53,156 bases of DNA, taken from a virus. The stretch's first letter is position 1; every line of letters begins with the position of its first letter. The translations under genes were made by a program, and so were the position numbers. The stretch lies in the IMG/VR virus record IMGVR_UViG_3300035701_000044, positions 1 through 53,156 of that record. The stretch is one strand, 5' to 3'. The notes below the pieces were generated by a model. It was not told the origin of the DNA. It did not search any database and was given only the letters and a program-made list of their open reading frames with translations. Shown one piece after another: positions 22,317 through 30,192 of the stretch.

Positions 22317-22958
22317 GTGCCGACGATCATCACAAGAGGCCTTGGGTACGACGAGCCGACCATCATCTACCATGATGTGGCGTCGTTCCTTGTGGGAGAA
22401 GTTGTTGTTGAGGCGCGCCTGTACGGCACCGTCATCGTCGAAGCGCCGCCTGTGGGGCGCGTTGCTACCGCGCCTATTCCGGTCTTTGGTACTGTCGTTC
22501 TGCTCAACGAGCTGCGGGGTCTGGTTAGAACAGCCCAGGCTATCTTCGGCGTTTTGAAGGAGGAGGGACCGCTCATGCCCCTCGAAGTAAATACGATTAC
22601 CATGTACATCCGGGATGACCGGACCCTCTCGGTTTCGGTGAATACCGATGCTGGGGCTCCGGTAGACCTGACCGATGCCAAGATGTGGTTCACGGTCAAG
22701 CAGCGGTCGACCGACCCGGACGATCAGGCTCTCATCCAGAAGCGCACGGCCAACGCCGGCGGGTCGGATGCCCAGGTGAAAGTCATCACTCCCGCCACCG
22801 GGAAAGCGGAAATCTACATTGTTCCGGCTGACACGCTGTCGATGAACCCTGGGACTTACATCTACGACATTCAGGTGACGCTGGCCAGCGGGAAGACCTA
22901 TACCATCACGCGGGACAAGATCACGTTCAAAGAGGACGTGACGAAGGCCACCGCGTAA
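22317..22958 (+). CDS. fibre/baseplate protein with BppU-like domain and a probable internal start
   Basis: 213 residues if started at GTG 22317. The first 86 residues (IITRGLGYDEPTIIYH...) resemble small Gly/Ile-rich phage tail proteins. Residues 87-213 (MPLEVNTITMYIRDD...MWFTVKQRSTDPDDQALI...GTYIYDIQVTL, abridged) match the N-terminal domain of phage baseplate upper proteins (BppU type), including the closing TITRDKITFKEDVT. A strong GGAGGAGGG lies just before the in-frame ATG 22575, so a separate 127-residue BppU-like product is likely, alone or in addition. Confidence 0.6.
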   Translation: MPTIITRGLGYDEPTIIYHDVASFLVGEVVVEARLYGTVIVEAPPVGRVATAPIPVFGTVVLLNELRGLVRTAQAIFGVLKEEGPLMPLEVNTITMYIRDDRTLSVSVNTDAGAPVDLTDAKMWFTVKQRSTDPDDQALIQKRTANAGGSDAQVKVITPATGKAEIYIVPADTLSMNPGTYIYDIQVTLASGKTYTITRDKITFKEDVTKATA

Positions 22959-22971
22959 GGTACCATGGGCC

Positions 22972-23373
22972 ATGGAACGAGTACTTCTCATCGATGACGA
23001 CCGAGCCATTCGGCGCATGTACGCCGACTGTCTTCGCGCTGAAAAGTTCGAAGTCGTTGAAGAGGATTCTGCAGAAGCCGGGCTCGAACACTTGCTGAAA
23101 GGAGAGGGGTTCGATCTGGTCATCACCGACATCATGATGGCCAAGATGGATGGGTGGGAACTTTTGGATACCATCCGGAAGAAGCTCAGCTTGGACGACG
23201 TGAAACTCCCGGTCATCGTGATCAGCGCCTTCGACAGCGCCGAGCTCGAGGCTAAGGCGTTTCACCGGGGGGCCAACGGGTGCTTGGTAAAACCCATCTC
23301 TCCTCTGGCCAAGCTGCTCAACATGGCAAAGATTCAGACGGGGCGGGTGAGGAGCAAATACAATGAGCCCTGA
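22972..23373 (+). CDS. free-standing CheY-like response-regulator receiver domain
   Basis: 133 residues. All key receiver residues are present: acidic pair D9-D10 after VLLI, phospho-acceptor D53 in LVITDIMM, the Ser/Thr position S85 in VISAF, and K107 in CLVKPIS; MDGWELL also fits. There is no output domain. Known stand-alone receivers act by protein-protein contact, as in chemotaxis or stress phosphorelays; a phage copy could intercept a host kinase or motor. Sits between the BppU-like gene and a membrane coiled-coil gene; overlaps the latter by 11 bases. Weak ribosome site. Confidence 0.85.
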   Translation: MERVLLIDDDRAIRRMYADCLRAEKFEVVEEDSAEAGLEHLLKGEGFDLVITDIMMAKMDGWELLDTIRKKLSLDDVKLPVIVISAFDSAELEAKAFHRGANGCLVKPISPLAKLLNMAKIQTGRVRSKYNEP

Positions 23374-23794
23374 CACTGCTATCCCTTGGGGGACAGTCGT
23401 CGCAGTAGGGGCGCCAGTTCTAGCGGCGTTCGGGGGGATTCTGGTATTCTTCGTGAAGCGGTTGCTTCGTGCAACCGAGAAGGTCTATGAACTGAAGTTC
23501 GACCAGCTGGCCAAAGACGTGGTACAATTGAACCAGAGGGGCGATCAGCTGGTCGCCGCCCACGACCGTATTCGTGACAAGTGGGATGAGTTCTTGAGGG
23601 AGTACCTCAAGATTGACAGTACGCGCGGGCAGAAGATCGACGCACTCTTTCGGGTGGTGGATCAGATGCAAGACGCCGTGCGAGAACTCAAGCCTGCTCT
23701 AAACTCCAAAATCGAGGATTCGTTCTGTCGTGCCCTCAGTGAGCTGAAGGTTTACGTCAGGGACCAGATCCGGGAGGAAAATAAAGATGCCTAA
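23363..23794 (+). CDS. membrane-anchored coiled-coil protein
   Basis: 143 residues from ATG 23363, inside the end of the receiver gene. One clear transmembrane helix (about residues 11-31, TVVAVGAPVLAAFGGILVFFV) with few residues outside, then a basic stop (KRLLR) and a long amphipathic or coiled-coil domain. Layout fits spanin-like or holin-associated proteins, or a membrane partner of the receiver domain. Not recognised. Overlaps the next gene by eight bases. Confidence 0.6.
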   Translation: MSPDTAIPWGTVVAVGAPVLAAFGGILVFFVKRLLRATEKVYELKFDQLAKDVVQLNQRGDQLVAAHDRIRDKWDEFLREYLKIDSTRGQKIDALFRVVDQMQDAVRELKPALNSKIEDSFCRALSELKVYVRDQIREENKDA

Positions 23795-24005
23795 CGGACT
23801 ATGTGGCGAAGGGGTGGGGCCAATGGCCGACGAAGCTGTGTCCATGACACCGACGCAGCTGAACGAGGTCATTCTGGAGAAACTGACGCTCTTAGCGCCC
23901 CGATTCGAGAACCTGCGGGACGACTTGGTTCGCTTCCAGCGGGATCTCACGAACGGGATGATTCACTGGAACGCCATCTTGGAGCGGGCGAAGCGGGAGT
24001 GCTAG
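23787..24005 (+). CDS. small helical protein, last gene of the plus unit
   Basis: 72 residues from ATG 23787 with GGGAGGAAA upstream; ATG 23823 is possible. The C-terminal 50 residues are a helical bundle type (TQLNEVILEKLTLL, LRDDLVRFQRDL). Its TAG overlaps the stop of the convergent amidase gene in the shared CTAG palindrome at 24002-24005. No terminator fits between the two genes. Confidence 0.6.
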   Translation: MPNGLCGEGVGPMADEAVSMTPTQLNEVILEKLTLLAPRFENLRDDLVRFQRDLTNGMIHWNAILERAKREC

Positions 24006-24820
24006 GGGATCAGGGCTGCGACGGCAGCTTTGAAATCGGCGACAACCTCTTTGGTCATCAGCGTGCACTTCATCCAATCCATCTCTTCCACTAGGGGTGT
24101 AAAGCTGAAAGCCAGCTTGTTCAACTCCTTCATGGGCCACAGCGGGCCGCAGTCGACCTTGCCCTTGGGGTCGATGACCTGGTGGTCGGTAAACTTGCCG
24201 GCCTGAAGCGTGGGGAGCGCCTGGATGAGCAACCGTTTGATGGCTAGGTTGGAGAGCAGCTGAGCGACCGTGAAAGGCTCCCAGAGCTGGCCGTTGACCT
24301 CCTGTAGGGCCGGGACGAGGTTTTCGGGGTAGAGTGACTTCTCCAAGTAGATGAACTTCCCCTCTGGCGATTTACGAAGTAAACCAGTGCAGACGTGTTC
24401 CACGCCGATGTGGGTGGGGTTCGACCAGGTAGCGTGCCAAGCCACCGTGGTCAGCGGATCCACCATCGTCATGGCAGTTCCATCTCTGTCGACGACGTAG
24501 TGGGAAGACGAGTTGCCACCGTTGGGTCCGCGGTCCATGTTGGAGAACCACATCAGGGTTCCCCGAGCACCCAGCGCAGCGGTGTAGTGGTCGACCCATC
24601 CGGTTGGCTGATCAGTTGCCCAGGCTTTCCCGTGGCGGTTGGTTGGGAGGTTCTTGGTGTAGAAGCTGTCGCCTACGATGCGGCGCATGTGGGCGATGCC
24701 TTCTTTGGTGAGCAGATTGATTGAAGCCGCAGCCGAGTCTTGACTGACTCGAGCTCCAGCGATGGCGGCTTGTAGGGCTGACTTGACAACCTGATCCTGT
24801 GCCCAGGAGAACAGTTCCAT
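24002..24820 (-). CDS. endolysin: N-acetylmuramoyl-L-alanine amidase (Amidase_2 type)
   Basis: 272 residues. ATG 24820 is chosen for the GGAGG eight bases ahead. Features of zinc amidases: H78 in VDHYTAA, SSSHYVVDRDGTAMTMV (residues 104-120), AWHATWSNPTHIGVE (127-141), and H213 with D223-C224 in TDHQVIDPKGKVDCGP; H78, H213 and C224 are the expected zinc ligands. It would cut the bond between MurNAc and L-Ala in host peptidoglycan. No signal peptide or wall-binding repeat. An intrinsic terminator lies directly upstream, which probably limits expression. Confidence 0.85.
   Translation of the reverse strand: MELFSWAQDQVVKSALQAAIAGARVSQDSAAASINLLTKEGIAHMRRIVGDSFYTKNLPTNRHGKAWATDQPTGWVDHYTAALGARGTLMWFSNMDRGPNGGNSSSHYVVDRDGTAMTMVDPLTTVAWHATWSNPTHIGVEHVCTGLLRKSPEGKFIYLEKSLYPENLVPALQEVNGQLWEPFTVAQLLSNLAIKRLLIQALPTLQAGKFTDHQVIDPKGKVDCGPLWPMKELNKLAFSFTPLVEEMDWMKCTLMTKEVVADFKAAVAALIP
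24371..24383. repeat. TTTACNNNGTAAA palindrome, site in endolysin gene
   Basis: Exact match (spacer GAA), inside the amidase coding sequence; on the minus strand it reads GGTTTACTTCGTAAA. Confidence 0.6.
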
Positions 24821-24830
24821 GATTGCCTCC

Positions 24831-24870
24831 AAACAAAAACGGCGGTGCCCGTTGACCGAACACCGCCGTT
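24831..24870 (-). terminator. intrinsic terminator just upstream of the endolysin
   Basis: AACGGCGGTG and its exact inverse CACCGCCGTT (24838-24847 and 24861-24870) with a 13-base loop; on the minus strand followed by TTTTTGTTT and then the endolysin ribosome site. Confidence 0.85.
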
Positions 24871-24889
24871 GGTTTCACGCCCGAAGAGA

Positions 24890-25075
24890 CTACTTCTTTT
24901 CCACCAGGGCGGACTTCAGCCTCACGGGGAGCTTGGCGCCCACGAAGTAACCCAGGACGTTCTTGCCGTCGCGATCCTTGCGGGTAAACTTCCACAGTCC
25001 GTGTTCGCGATCCTTGGCGGCGCGCTTCGCGTCGTTGTACTCCTTGGTCTCGTACCAGCTTTTCGGTCGGGGCAT
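24890..25075 (-). CDS. small basic protein
   Basis: 61 residues, strongly basic (PRPKSWYETKEYNDAKRAAK at the start). Predicted helix then a short beta region (NVLGYFVGAKLPVRL). May bind nucleic acid; not recognised. ATG 25075 has AGGAGGA just upstream. Followed by the terminator before the endolysin. Confidence 0.6.
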   Translation of the reverse strand: MPRPKSWYETKEYNDAKRAAKDREHGLWKFTRKDRDGKNVLGYFVGAKLPVRLKSALVEKK

Positions 25076-25076
25076 C

Positions 25077-25418
25077 TTACGGTCCTCCTCCTATGGGTAA
25101 ACGTTTTGACCGGCCTTTCCACCGGCCCTTGGTCTGATGCTTTTCGTTATACCGCTGGATATCGTTTATTGTCAAGCGCAATTCGTTGCTATTCGTAACG
25201 GTGTCTTCCAGACTGGTTTGGCGGTTTTCAATAACTTCCAGGGTGTGGAGGTACTTGCCCAGGGTTGTTGCCACGGTTTCTTCGAACGCGTCCTGCTGCT
25301 TTTTTGATTCGGTGAGACCCCAGAACGTGAAGATGCACAGGGCTAGGCTAATCAGCACGCAAGCCACGCCAGCAATAATCACGTAGATACCAATTCGTCG
25401 TTCCAGCACACACCCCAC
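25077..25418 (-). CDS. membrane-anchored coiled-coil protein (possible lysis accessory)
   Basis: 113 residues from GTG 25418 (GTG 25409 also possible). One transmembrane helix near the N-terminus (IGIYVIIAGVACVLISLALCIFTF, abridged: residues about 9-31), then a helical coil with few charges reversed, ending basic (KGRWKGRSKRLP). Placed two genes upstream of the endolysin in transcription order, the layout suits an inner-membrane spanin-like or holin-accessory protein; no lipobox partner is seen. Confidence 0.55.
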   Translation of the reverse strand: MGCVLERRIGIYVIIAGVACVLISLALCIFTFWGLTESKKQQDAFEETVATTLGKYLHTLEVIENRQTSLEDTVTNSNELRLTINDIQRYNEKHQTKGRWKGRSKRLPIGGGP

Positions 25419-25481
25419 AGGACAGTTTCATCGATGGCACACACGCTCTATCGGAAGGGCGCTGAGCGCCCGGTTGTAGTT

Positions 25482-25625
25482 TTAGCGCTTCCCCCGGCGG
25501 ATGAAGGTCTCACTCGTTTTGTCGAGCATTCCACGCTTTTTGAGCCAAGAGATCATTTGCTCCTTACGATACTTGTCTTCGCCCGCGATGACAACATATT
25601 TTACCGTTGGCGTTGTTCGAGCCAT
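25482..25625 (-). CDS. 47-residue basic protein
   Basis: ATG 25625 to TAA 25482, eight bases after the large baseplate gene and behind GAGGTGA. The product begins MARTTPTVKYVVIAGEDKY and continues with a basic helix (RKEQMISWLKKRG) and FIRRGKR. One beta strand and one helix are likely. No recognised family; good ribosome site and tight spacing argue it is real. A GGGCGC-TGA-GCGCCC hairpin (25457-25471) follows without a T run. Confidence 0.55.
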   Translation of the reverse strand: MARTTPTVKYVVIAGEDKYRKEQMISWLKKRGMLDKTSETFIRRGKR

Positions 25626-25633
25626 GGGTCACC

Positions 25634-27370
25634 TCATGAAGTGCATTCTTTTCCGTCGTTCTGCTCGTCCGCCGGTTCCAAATCGGGGCCTATTCCCTTG
25701 GGTGTTTCTTCGACTACTGCAGGTGCTTCAGGAGACAGTTCCAGGTTGGCCAGCAAGTCGATTTCACGTTGGACCGCCGAAATTCCGGAGTCGATGGAAG
25801 CCGCCGCGGCGTTGTAGGTTGCCACTGTGGCGCTTTCCATGGCAGAACCGGAGCTAAAAAATAGGAAGTCGAGCATGTTCTTGAAGGCTGTCAGCTTCCC
25901 AGCTGTCGCTGATCCAGCCATGAGAACGAACCCAGTGACCACTTCGCTTCCCTGGTCGAAGGGTGGGCGATTGGGGTCAGCAGTATTGTTTAGCGCCTTC
26001 CCCAGTTCGTTGATGAAGAAGTTGTTGCCGCCCTTCCCCGCGAATGCGTAGGCGCCAATATAGACGTCGGGAGGAAAAGTGAGCAGGTCGATGAGCTCTT
26101 GTAGAAGACTTAGGAATTCCCGAGCGAGCGCGATGTAGCGGTCTATCTCCCTGCCTAGCGCCTCGATGTACTTCTTGTACTTGGACGCCGAATCGTCCAG
26201 GCGTTTTTCCAAGTTGTCGAGGAATAGATTGATCTCGGCAACCAAGTCTTCGATCCCGGGAATGAGAGACAGAGGGCTAGGAAGCATCATCCAGTCAGGC
26301 GGCACGCCCTTCCGGGGCATCGTGTTGAACTTGGGCGGGATGTAGATGTGGGTGACGGGCAAGAAGAATGAGACGTACTCTATGGGTGGGTTGTCACCCT
26401 CAACGCTTTCGGTCTGGTACCCCACTGCGTAATAGTAGGTCTTGTCGAGAGCGATGGAGTCGTCGTAGAACTCGTTGGTCCAGCCATCGTAATCGAACTC
26501 TGCCAGGAGTCCGACATTTTCGTCCTGCTCGAGTTGAGTGTAGGTCGCCGAGGGCAGAATGGGGGATTCAGATCGGAAGATTGAAACCTTCTTGATGGTC
26601 ACGGTGACTGGCTCGCTGAAATTCTGTATCACAGTTTGGCGGTCGTCCCGGTTCCATTGCAGCCGTACTCCGCAGATGTGCTCTCCGCTATCACCGGTCA
26701 CGCGGTTCGTGAGCTTACGAAGGCTGGTGACGGCGGCGGGAACCAGGGTTGCGCGAAGACCCTTGGGGCGGGGGAAATTGAAGTCCATCATCCCTTCGCC
26801 CGCTCCGGAGTTTTTGTTTCCTGAGAAGAGCTTGACGAACTTTTCGACGAGCGGCAGAAGGTCCAAGTAGGTGCTGGAACCTGCCAGCACTACCAGCCCG
26901 GCGACGTGAGCGTCTTTGTCGAGCTGGGGGCGAAGGACATCTCCCCGGTCGTTGAGGGAGTCTACGATGGCTTTCATGAAACCATAGTTGCCGCCTGAAC
27001 CTCCGGTTATCGGTGGGAGCATCAGCTCAGGAATGGACGACCAATCTTCTGGCTGGGGCTCGTATAGGATGGCTTCTTCAGGTATCACATTTACGATTTG
27101 GATGGGAACGGCCAGGAAGAAGCATCCGGAAGTGTCGGTCAGATCCTTCAGGATGGCACGGATGGCTTCGATGGCGCCCTTGAGAGCAGCCGTTTCGATA
27201 TCCGGGATGCTGACGAGGAAGTTTTTCACGATATCGAGAACAGCCTTCACTACGCTCAGAAGGGTGCTCATCGTCTGAACAATGGAGGTTGCGCCCTCGT
27301 TGACACCTTGCAGTGCTTGGATGGCGCTGCTGTCGGCGATGTCCAATTTTCCCCAGCCGCTGGTGCTCAT
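25634..27370 (-). CDS. large baseplate/tail structural protein
   Basis: 578 residues from ATG 27370, coupled by ATGA to the small gene before it. N-terminal 120 residues are helical and hydrophobic (SIVQTMSTLLSVVKAVLDIV, then ILKDLTD). A central fibronectin-like part contains VTVTIKKVSIFRSES and YYYAVGYQTES. A helical coil near 390-450 and a domain (DVYIGAYAFAGKGGNNFF) follow. This mix of FnIII-like and helical segments is common in baseplate wedge or hub-associated proteins of large myophages. Exact role unknown. Confidence 0.6.
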   Translation of the reverse strand: MSTSGWGKLDIADSSAIQALQGVNEGATSIVQTMSTLLSVVKAVLDIVKNFLVSIPDIETAALKGAIEAIRAILKDLTDTSGCFFLAVPIQIVNVIPEEAILYEPQPEDWSSIPELMLPPITGGSGGNYGFMKAIVDSLNDRGDVLRPQLDKDAHVAGLVVLAGSSTYLDLLPLVEKFVKLFSGNKNSGAGEGMMDFNFPRPKGLRATLVPAAVTSLRKLTNRVTGDSGEHICGVRLQWNRDDRQTVIQNFSEPVTVTIKKVSIFRSESPILPSATYTQLEQDENVGLLAEFDYDGWTNEFYDDSIALDKTYYYAVGYQTESVEGDNPPIEYVSFFLPVTHIYIPPKFNTMPRKGVPPDWMMLPSPLSLIPGIEDLVAEINLFLDNLEKRLDDSASKYKKYIEALGREIDRYIALAREFLSLLQELIDLLTFPPDVYIGAYAFAGKGGNNFFINELGKALNNTADPNRPPFDQGSEVVTGFVLMAGSATAGKLTAFKNMLDFLFFSSGSAMESATVATYNAAAASIDSGISAVQREIDLLANLELSPEAPAVVEETPKGIGPDLEPADEQNDGKECTS

Positions 27371-27543
27371 TTCGGTTTCTCCTGGGGAGCCTGGCGTGAA
27401 GCTTGGAGCATGACTCCCTGCTGCTTCGCGCGGTCGCATTGCTGCCTTACCTTGAGTTCAACTATTTTGCTGTGGAGCTTGGCCAGCTTGGTCAGCAACT
27501 CGGCGAGCCCTACTTTTCTGATGTTGGACCAGGCCATGGTCAT
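27367..27543 (-). CDS. 58-residue helical protein between baseplate genes
   Basis: Starts at ATG 27543, overlapping the upstream stop in ATGA, and ends at 27367, overlapping the next start in ATGA. The product (MTMAWSNIRKVGLAELLTKL..., then HSKIVELKVRQQCDRAKQQG) is one long amphipathic helix with a polar tail. Double coupling makes it convincing despite its size. Possibly a small assembly factor of the baseplate. Confidence 0.65.
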   Translation of the reverse strand: MTMAWSNIRKVGLAELLTKLAKLHSKIVELKVRQQCDRAKQQGVMLQASRQAPQEKPK

Positions 27544-29015
27544 AGCCCCACGAGTACGCGCTTCGAGGGAATAAGTTCGAGAGTGGGAGTCAGCATCGCG
27601 TCAGGGGTTCCCAGGGGGAGTGTGGACGGCCCCGAGGGTCCTACGCCGGTTGGGTGAACATGCGCTGTCAGCCACTTGATGAGGTTTTGGAGGAACACCT
27701 GGAGTCCGAGTTCCCATTTGACGGTGTGGAAAGTAGCGATGCCAGCGCTTGCTCCAAGAAGAACGCTGTCCGGAAGAATGTTGTTGGCTATGATTTTTCC
27801 TGCCAGAGACCCCAGAACGATGTCACCTTTGGGTGCGTACGTGTTCATCTGGATACCGCTCAGAGCTGTTCCGAGATCGGTTCCTGGGAAGCCAACGTCG
27901 ATGACAAGCGAGCCGTTCGAGAACATCCACTTGGCCGCGGCAGCCGTTGGCACTGCGGGGACGGCTCCTGAGACGGTCATGTTCATGTTTCGTCCGACTG
28001 ACATATCCCAGTTCCGATTCACAAAATCGGTGCGGTCGTTCATGACCTGTGACAGCAGGTTCTGGCTGATGGCGGATTCAACACTACCAGCGATAGATTC
28101 GATTCGGTCGCCCACGACGTTCAGAGACTCGTTGCCACGTACGTCGATGGCGCGGTTTCCCCCAATCGTTTCTACCCAATCTTCTTTACAATCCAGGAGG
28201 GTAGGCCCCGTCAAAGACTTCGTGACAGCGCCGGCCGGAGAGATGCTTTCTCGGTAAACCACAGTTCCTCGCCGGTCAGTGATCTGGTAGTCGACCAGTC
28301 CCTCTGCTTCTCCACCCATTCGGAAAGTCAGGGGCCAGTTTTCTTTGCCCGAACCGGTCTCGGTCATTTGGTCGGTGCCGAGCTGCAGTAGGAGCGATTG
28401 TGTTCCACCGTAGTCCTTGCTGATTAGGTTCATCCCGCCTGTTCGCAGGTTGAGGTTGCGCCCTGCGATGTTCAAGGTGTCGTCCTCAAGGGTGGCTATG
28501 ACGTGCGACCAGGGGCCGGCGTACAGGCCCACTATGCCCTGATCGAATAGTCCGATGAACTGCCCCTGGTTGCCCAGGTGGAGCCAGTCGCCTGGCTGAA
28601 GCCCCGTGGGGAGCGCCCCCAGGTAAGCCGCGGTCGAAGATTTGGGTGAGGCTGCCCCCTGACCACTCAAGCCAAGAAGCACGGGAGAAGTCAGGCGGGA
28701 AGCCGTATTGCTCATTGAGATGGGCTGGTAGCCTGTGATGAAGGGGGTGCCCAAGCCGCGTGCAATGAAGACCTGCATCCCAGGGCGGGGGACTTCAACG
28801 TGCCCCCCAGAGCCCTGGGGGTCTTGCATGATGTTGGGGAACGCTACCCCGGACAGCATACCTCGAGTCTCTGTTGCAACGTCGCACGTGAGGGTGTTGG
28901 GGTTGACGGCTACGATGGTGCCCCGTTCGAGCCACTGGGTGTCGTAGCCTTCTTCACAAGGATTGCCGGTTCGGAGTGCTCGGGAACCGGGGGTTATGGG
29001 GTTCTGGCGTCCCAT
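27540..29015 (-). CDS. baseplate spike/hub protein with OB-fold
   Basis: 491 residues. The N-terminal 100 residues (LERGTIVAVNPNTLTCDV, GVAFPNI, HVEVPRPGMQVFIARG, then GTPFITGY) form the OB-fold seen in gp5/gpV-type spike and hub proteins. The centre is a beta domain, and residues 270-340 hold repeated short strands (IDVRGNESLNVVGDRIESI, then DMSVGRNMNMTVSG) that resemble the triangular beta-helix of VgrG/gp5 spikes. The C-terminus is Pro/Gly-rich. It probably forms or caps the membrane-piercing tip. Confidence 0.7.
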   Translation of the reverse strand: MGRQNPITPGSRALRTGNPCEEGYDTQWLERGTIVAVNPNTLTCDVATETRGMLSGVAFPNIMQDPQGSGGHVEVPRPGMQVFIARGLGTPFITGYQPISMSNTASRLTSPVLLGLSGQGAASPKSSTAAYLGALPTGLQPGDWLHLGNQGQFIGLFDQGIVGLYAGPWSHVIATLEDDTLNIAGRNLNLRTGGMNLISKDYGGTQSLLLQLGTDQMTETGSGKENWPLTFRMGGEAEGLVDYQITDRRGTVVYRESISPAGAVTKSLTGPTLLDCKEDWVETIGGNRAIDVRGNESLNVVGDRIESIAGSVESAISQNLLSQVMNDRTDFVNRNWDMSVGRNMNMTVSGAVPAVPTAAAAKWMFSNGSLVIDVGFPGTDLGTALSGIQMNTYAPKGDIVLGSLAGKIIANNILPDSVLLGASAGIATFHTVKWELGLQVFLQNLIKWLTAHVHPTGVGPSGPSTLPLGTPDAMLTPTLELIPSKRVLVGL

Positions 29016-29066
29016 GCAGAGAAATTATAGGACACCGGAACGAGAACTTCTAGGTTTTTCGTGGGA

Positions 29067-29852
29067 CTAGAAGCCGGCCAGGTTCTGAGTGGTGACGGTG
29101 GCCTCATCGTCGAAGATGGCGTCGTACAACTTGCCACCCTGCTCGGCTACCCCATCTTCTGCTGGCGTGTATGTGCCGCTGGCATACTCGTTTGTCTTCC
29201 CGAGACCACGGGTCGAAATAGGGCGCAGCCGGTCGCACATGAGGTTCACGTTTTCGAGAATCATGTTCTGACCGGCGCCAACGGCGATGGCCCAGGTGTT
29301 GATCATGCAGAGTTCCATGTAGAACGCACCGAGTTCGTCGTGGATTTTATCTCGGAAGAGGACCGCCATCCCGAACGGGATCAGGAATAGCTCGGAGTCC
29401 AGGTTGGCGAAAAACTGGTTCCCTTTTCCGACCGCGGCGATGTCGTCGAATCTGCTGACGTCGATGCCGGCTTGGACGACGTTGGTGTACAGCACTCGTA
29501 GCAGGTTTCGGCCGTTCACGAAGAGCCGGGCGATGGACGCCGCGATCTGTGCCTTGCCGCTGACGAAGAACAAGCGTCCGGAGCCGATGGCTTGCATCGG
29601 AGTCGTCGGCTTGGTCTGGGTCACTTGCATCTGCTGAACCATGCCGATGGGCAGCATCTTGGCGAGTGGAACCAACCCCTTCTTTGTGATGGCTCGGGGT
29701 GGCCCCGCCAGGATCAGCGTGTCGTCAGGGTGAGCCGCCGTCAGGGCGTTGTGGTCCATCAAGCGCTCAATGTAGCGCTTCTGGAACATCCATTCCTCCG
29801 AGGCAGCTCCGCTCGTTACCCAAGGGTCTTGGATGGGGGCATTGTCAGACAT
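29067..29852 (-). CDS. putative tail-tube protein
   Basis: 261 residues, downstream of the sheath in transcription order, with two small tagged or helical genes between. Mixed alpha/beta: LFFVSGKAQIAASIARLFV, FLIPFGMAVLF, then YMELCMINTWAIAVGAGQNM and a strand-rich end. The tube gene commonly follows the sheath gene in contractile-tail phages, and the size is normal for tube proteins; I see no signature strong enough to be certain. A neck or other virion protein is the alternative. Confidence 0.5.
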   Translation of the reverse strand: MSDNAPIQDPWVTSGAASEEWMFQKRYIERLMDHNALTAAHPDDTLILAGPPRAITKKGLVPLAKMLPIGMVQQMQVTQTKPTTPMQAIGSGRLFFVSGKAQIAASIARLFVNGRNLLRVLYTNVVQAGIDVSRFDDIAAVGKGNQFFANLDSELFLIPFGMAVLFRDKIHDELGAFYMELCMINTWAIAVGAGQNMILENVNLMCDRLRPISTRGLGKTNEYASGTYTPAEDGVAEQGGKLYDAIFDDEATVTTQNLAGF

Positions 29853-29879
29853 TGTCGCACTCCTTACTGAAAAGAGCGG

Positions 29880-30191
29880 TTACTCCGCCGGAGTCTGGTA
29901 GTACGCCATGTGCTGCGCTACCTCGGGCGGAAGTCCCTGCGTCAACATTTCCTGAAGCGCGCTCGGTGGCGTCGTCATCAGGCTTTCGCGAATCTTGTCA
30001 GCGGTCGATGCAATCTCATCTGTCTTGACGCTCTCCATGATGGCAGCGCCCAGAGCTATGCCGCCAAGCCCAGGGATGAGGTACTTCAGAATCTCACCGG
30101 TACCGGCTTCTTTCTCGATGGCAGCTTCGTGGGCCGCTTCAACGCGCCCCAGATCGGCTGCCATCTTCAGAAGAAGTTCGGTCCGGGGCAT
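29880..30191 (-). CDS. small protein with single Gly-rich membrane segment
   Basis: 103 residues from ATG 30191 with GGAGA upstream; one base after the stop of the preceding gene. The N-terminal helix ends in IEKEAG, like the ends of tagged proteins, but lacks the full tag. A hydrophobic Gly/Ile stretch (LIPGLGGIALGAAIM, about residues 40-54) follows, then a helical, polar C-terminus. Probably of the same functional class as the 30193-30654 gene. Confidence 0.6.
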   Translation of the reverse strand: MPRTELLLKMAADLGRVEAAHEAAIEKEAGTGEILKYLIPGLGGIALGAAIMESVKTDEIASTADKIRESLMTTPPSALQEMLTQGLPPEVAQHMAYYQTPAE

Positions 30192-30192
30192 C

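Noticed and set aside
26441-26446. TACTAT on the minus strand inside the 578-residue baseplate gene
   Set aside because: It encodes consecutive Tyr codons, has no TTG 17 bases upstream (TCTACG instead), and no gene starts nearby.
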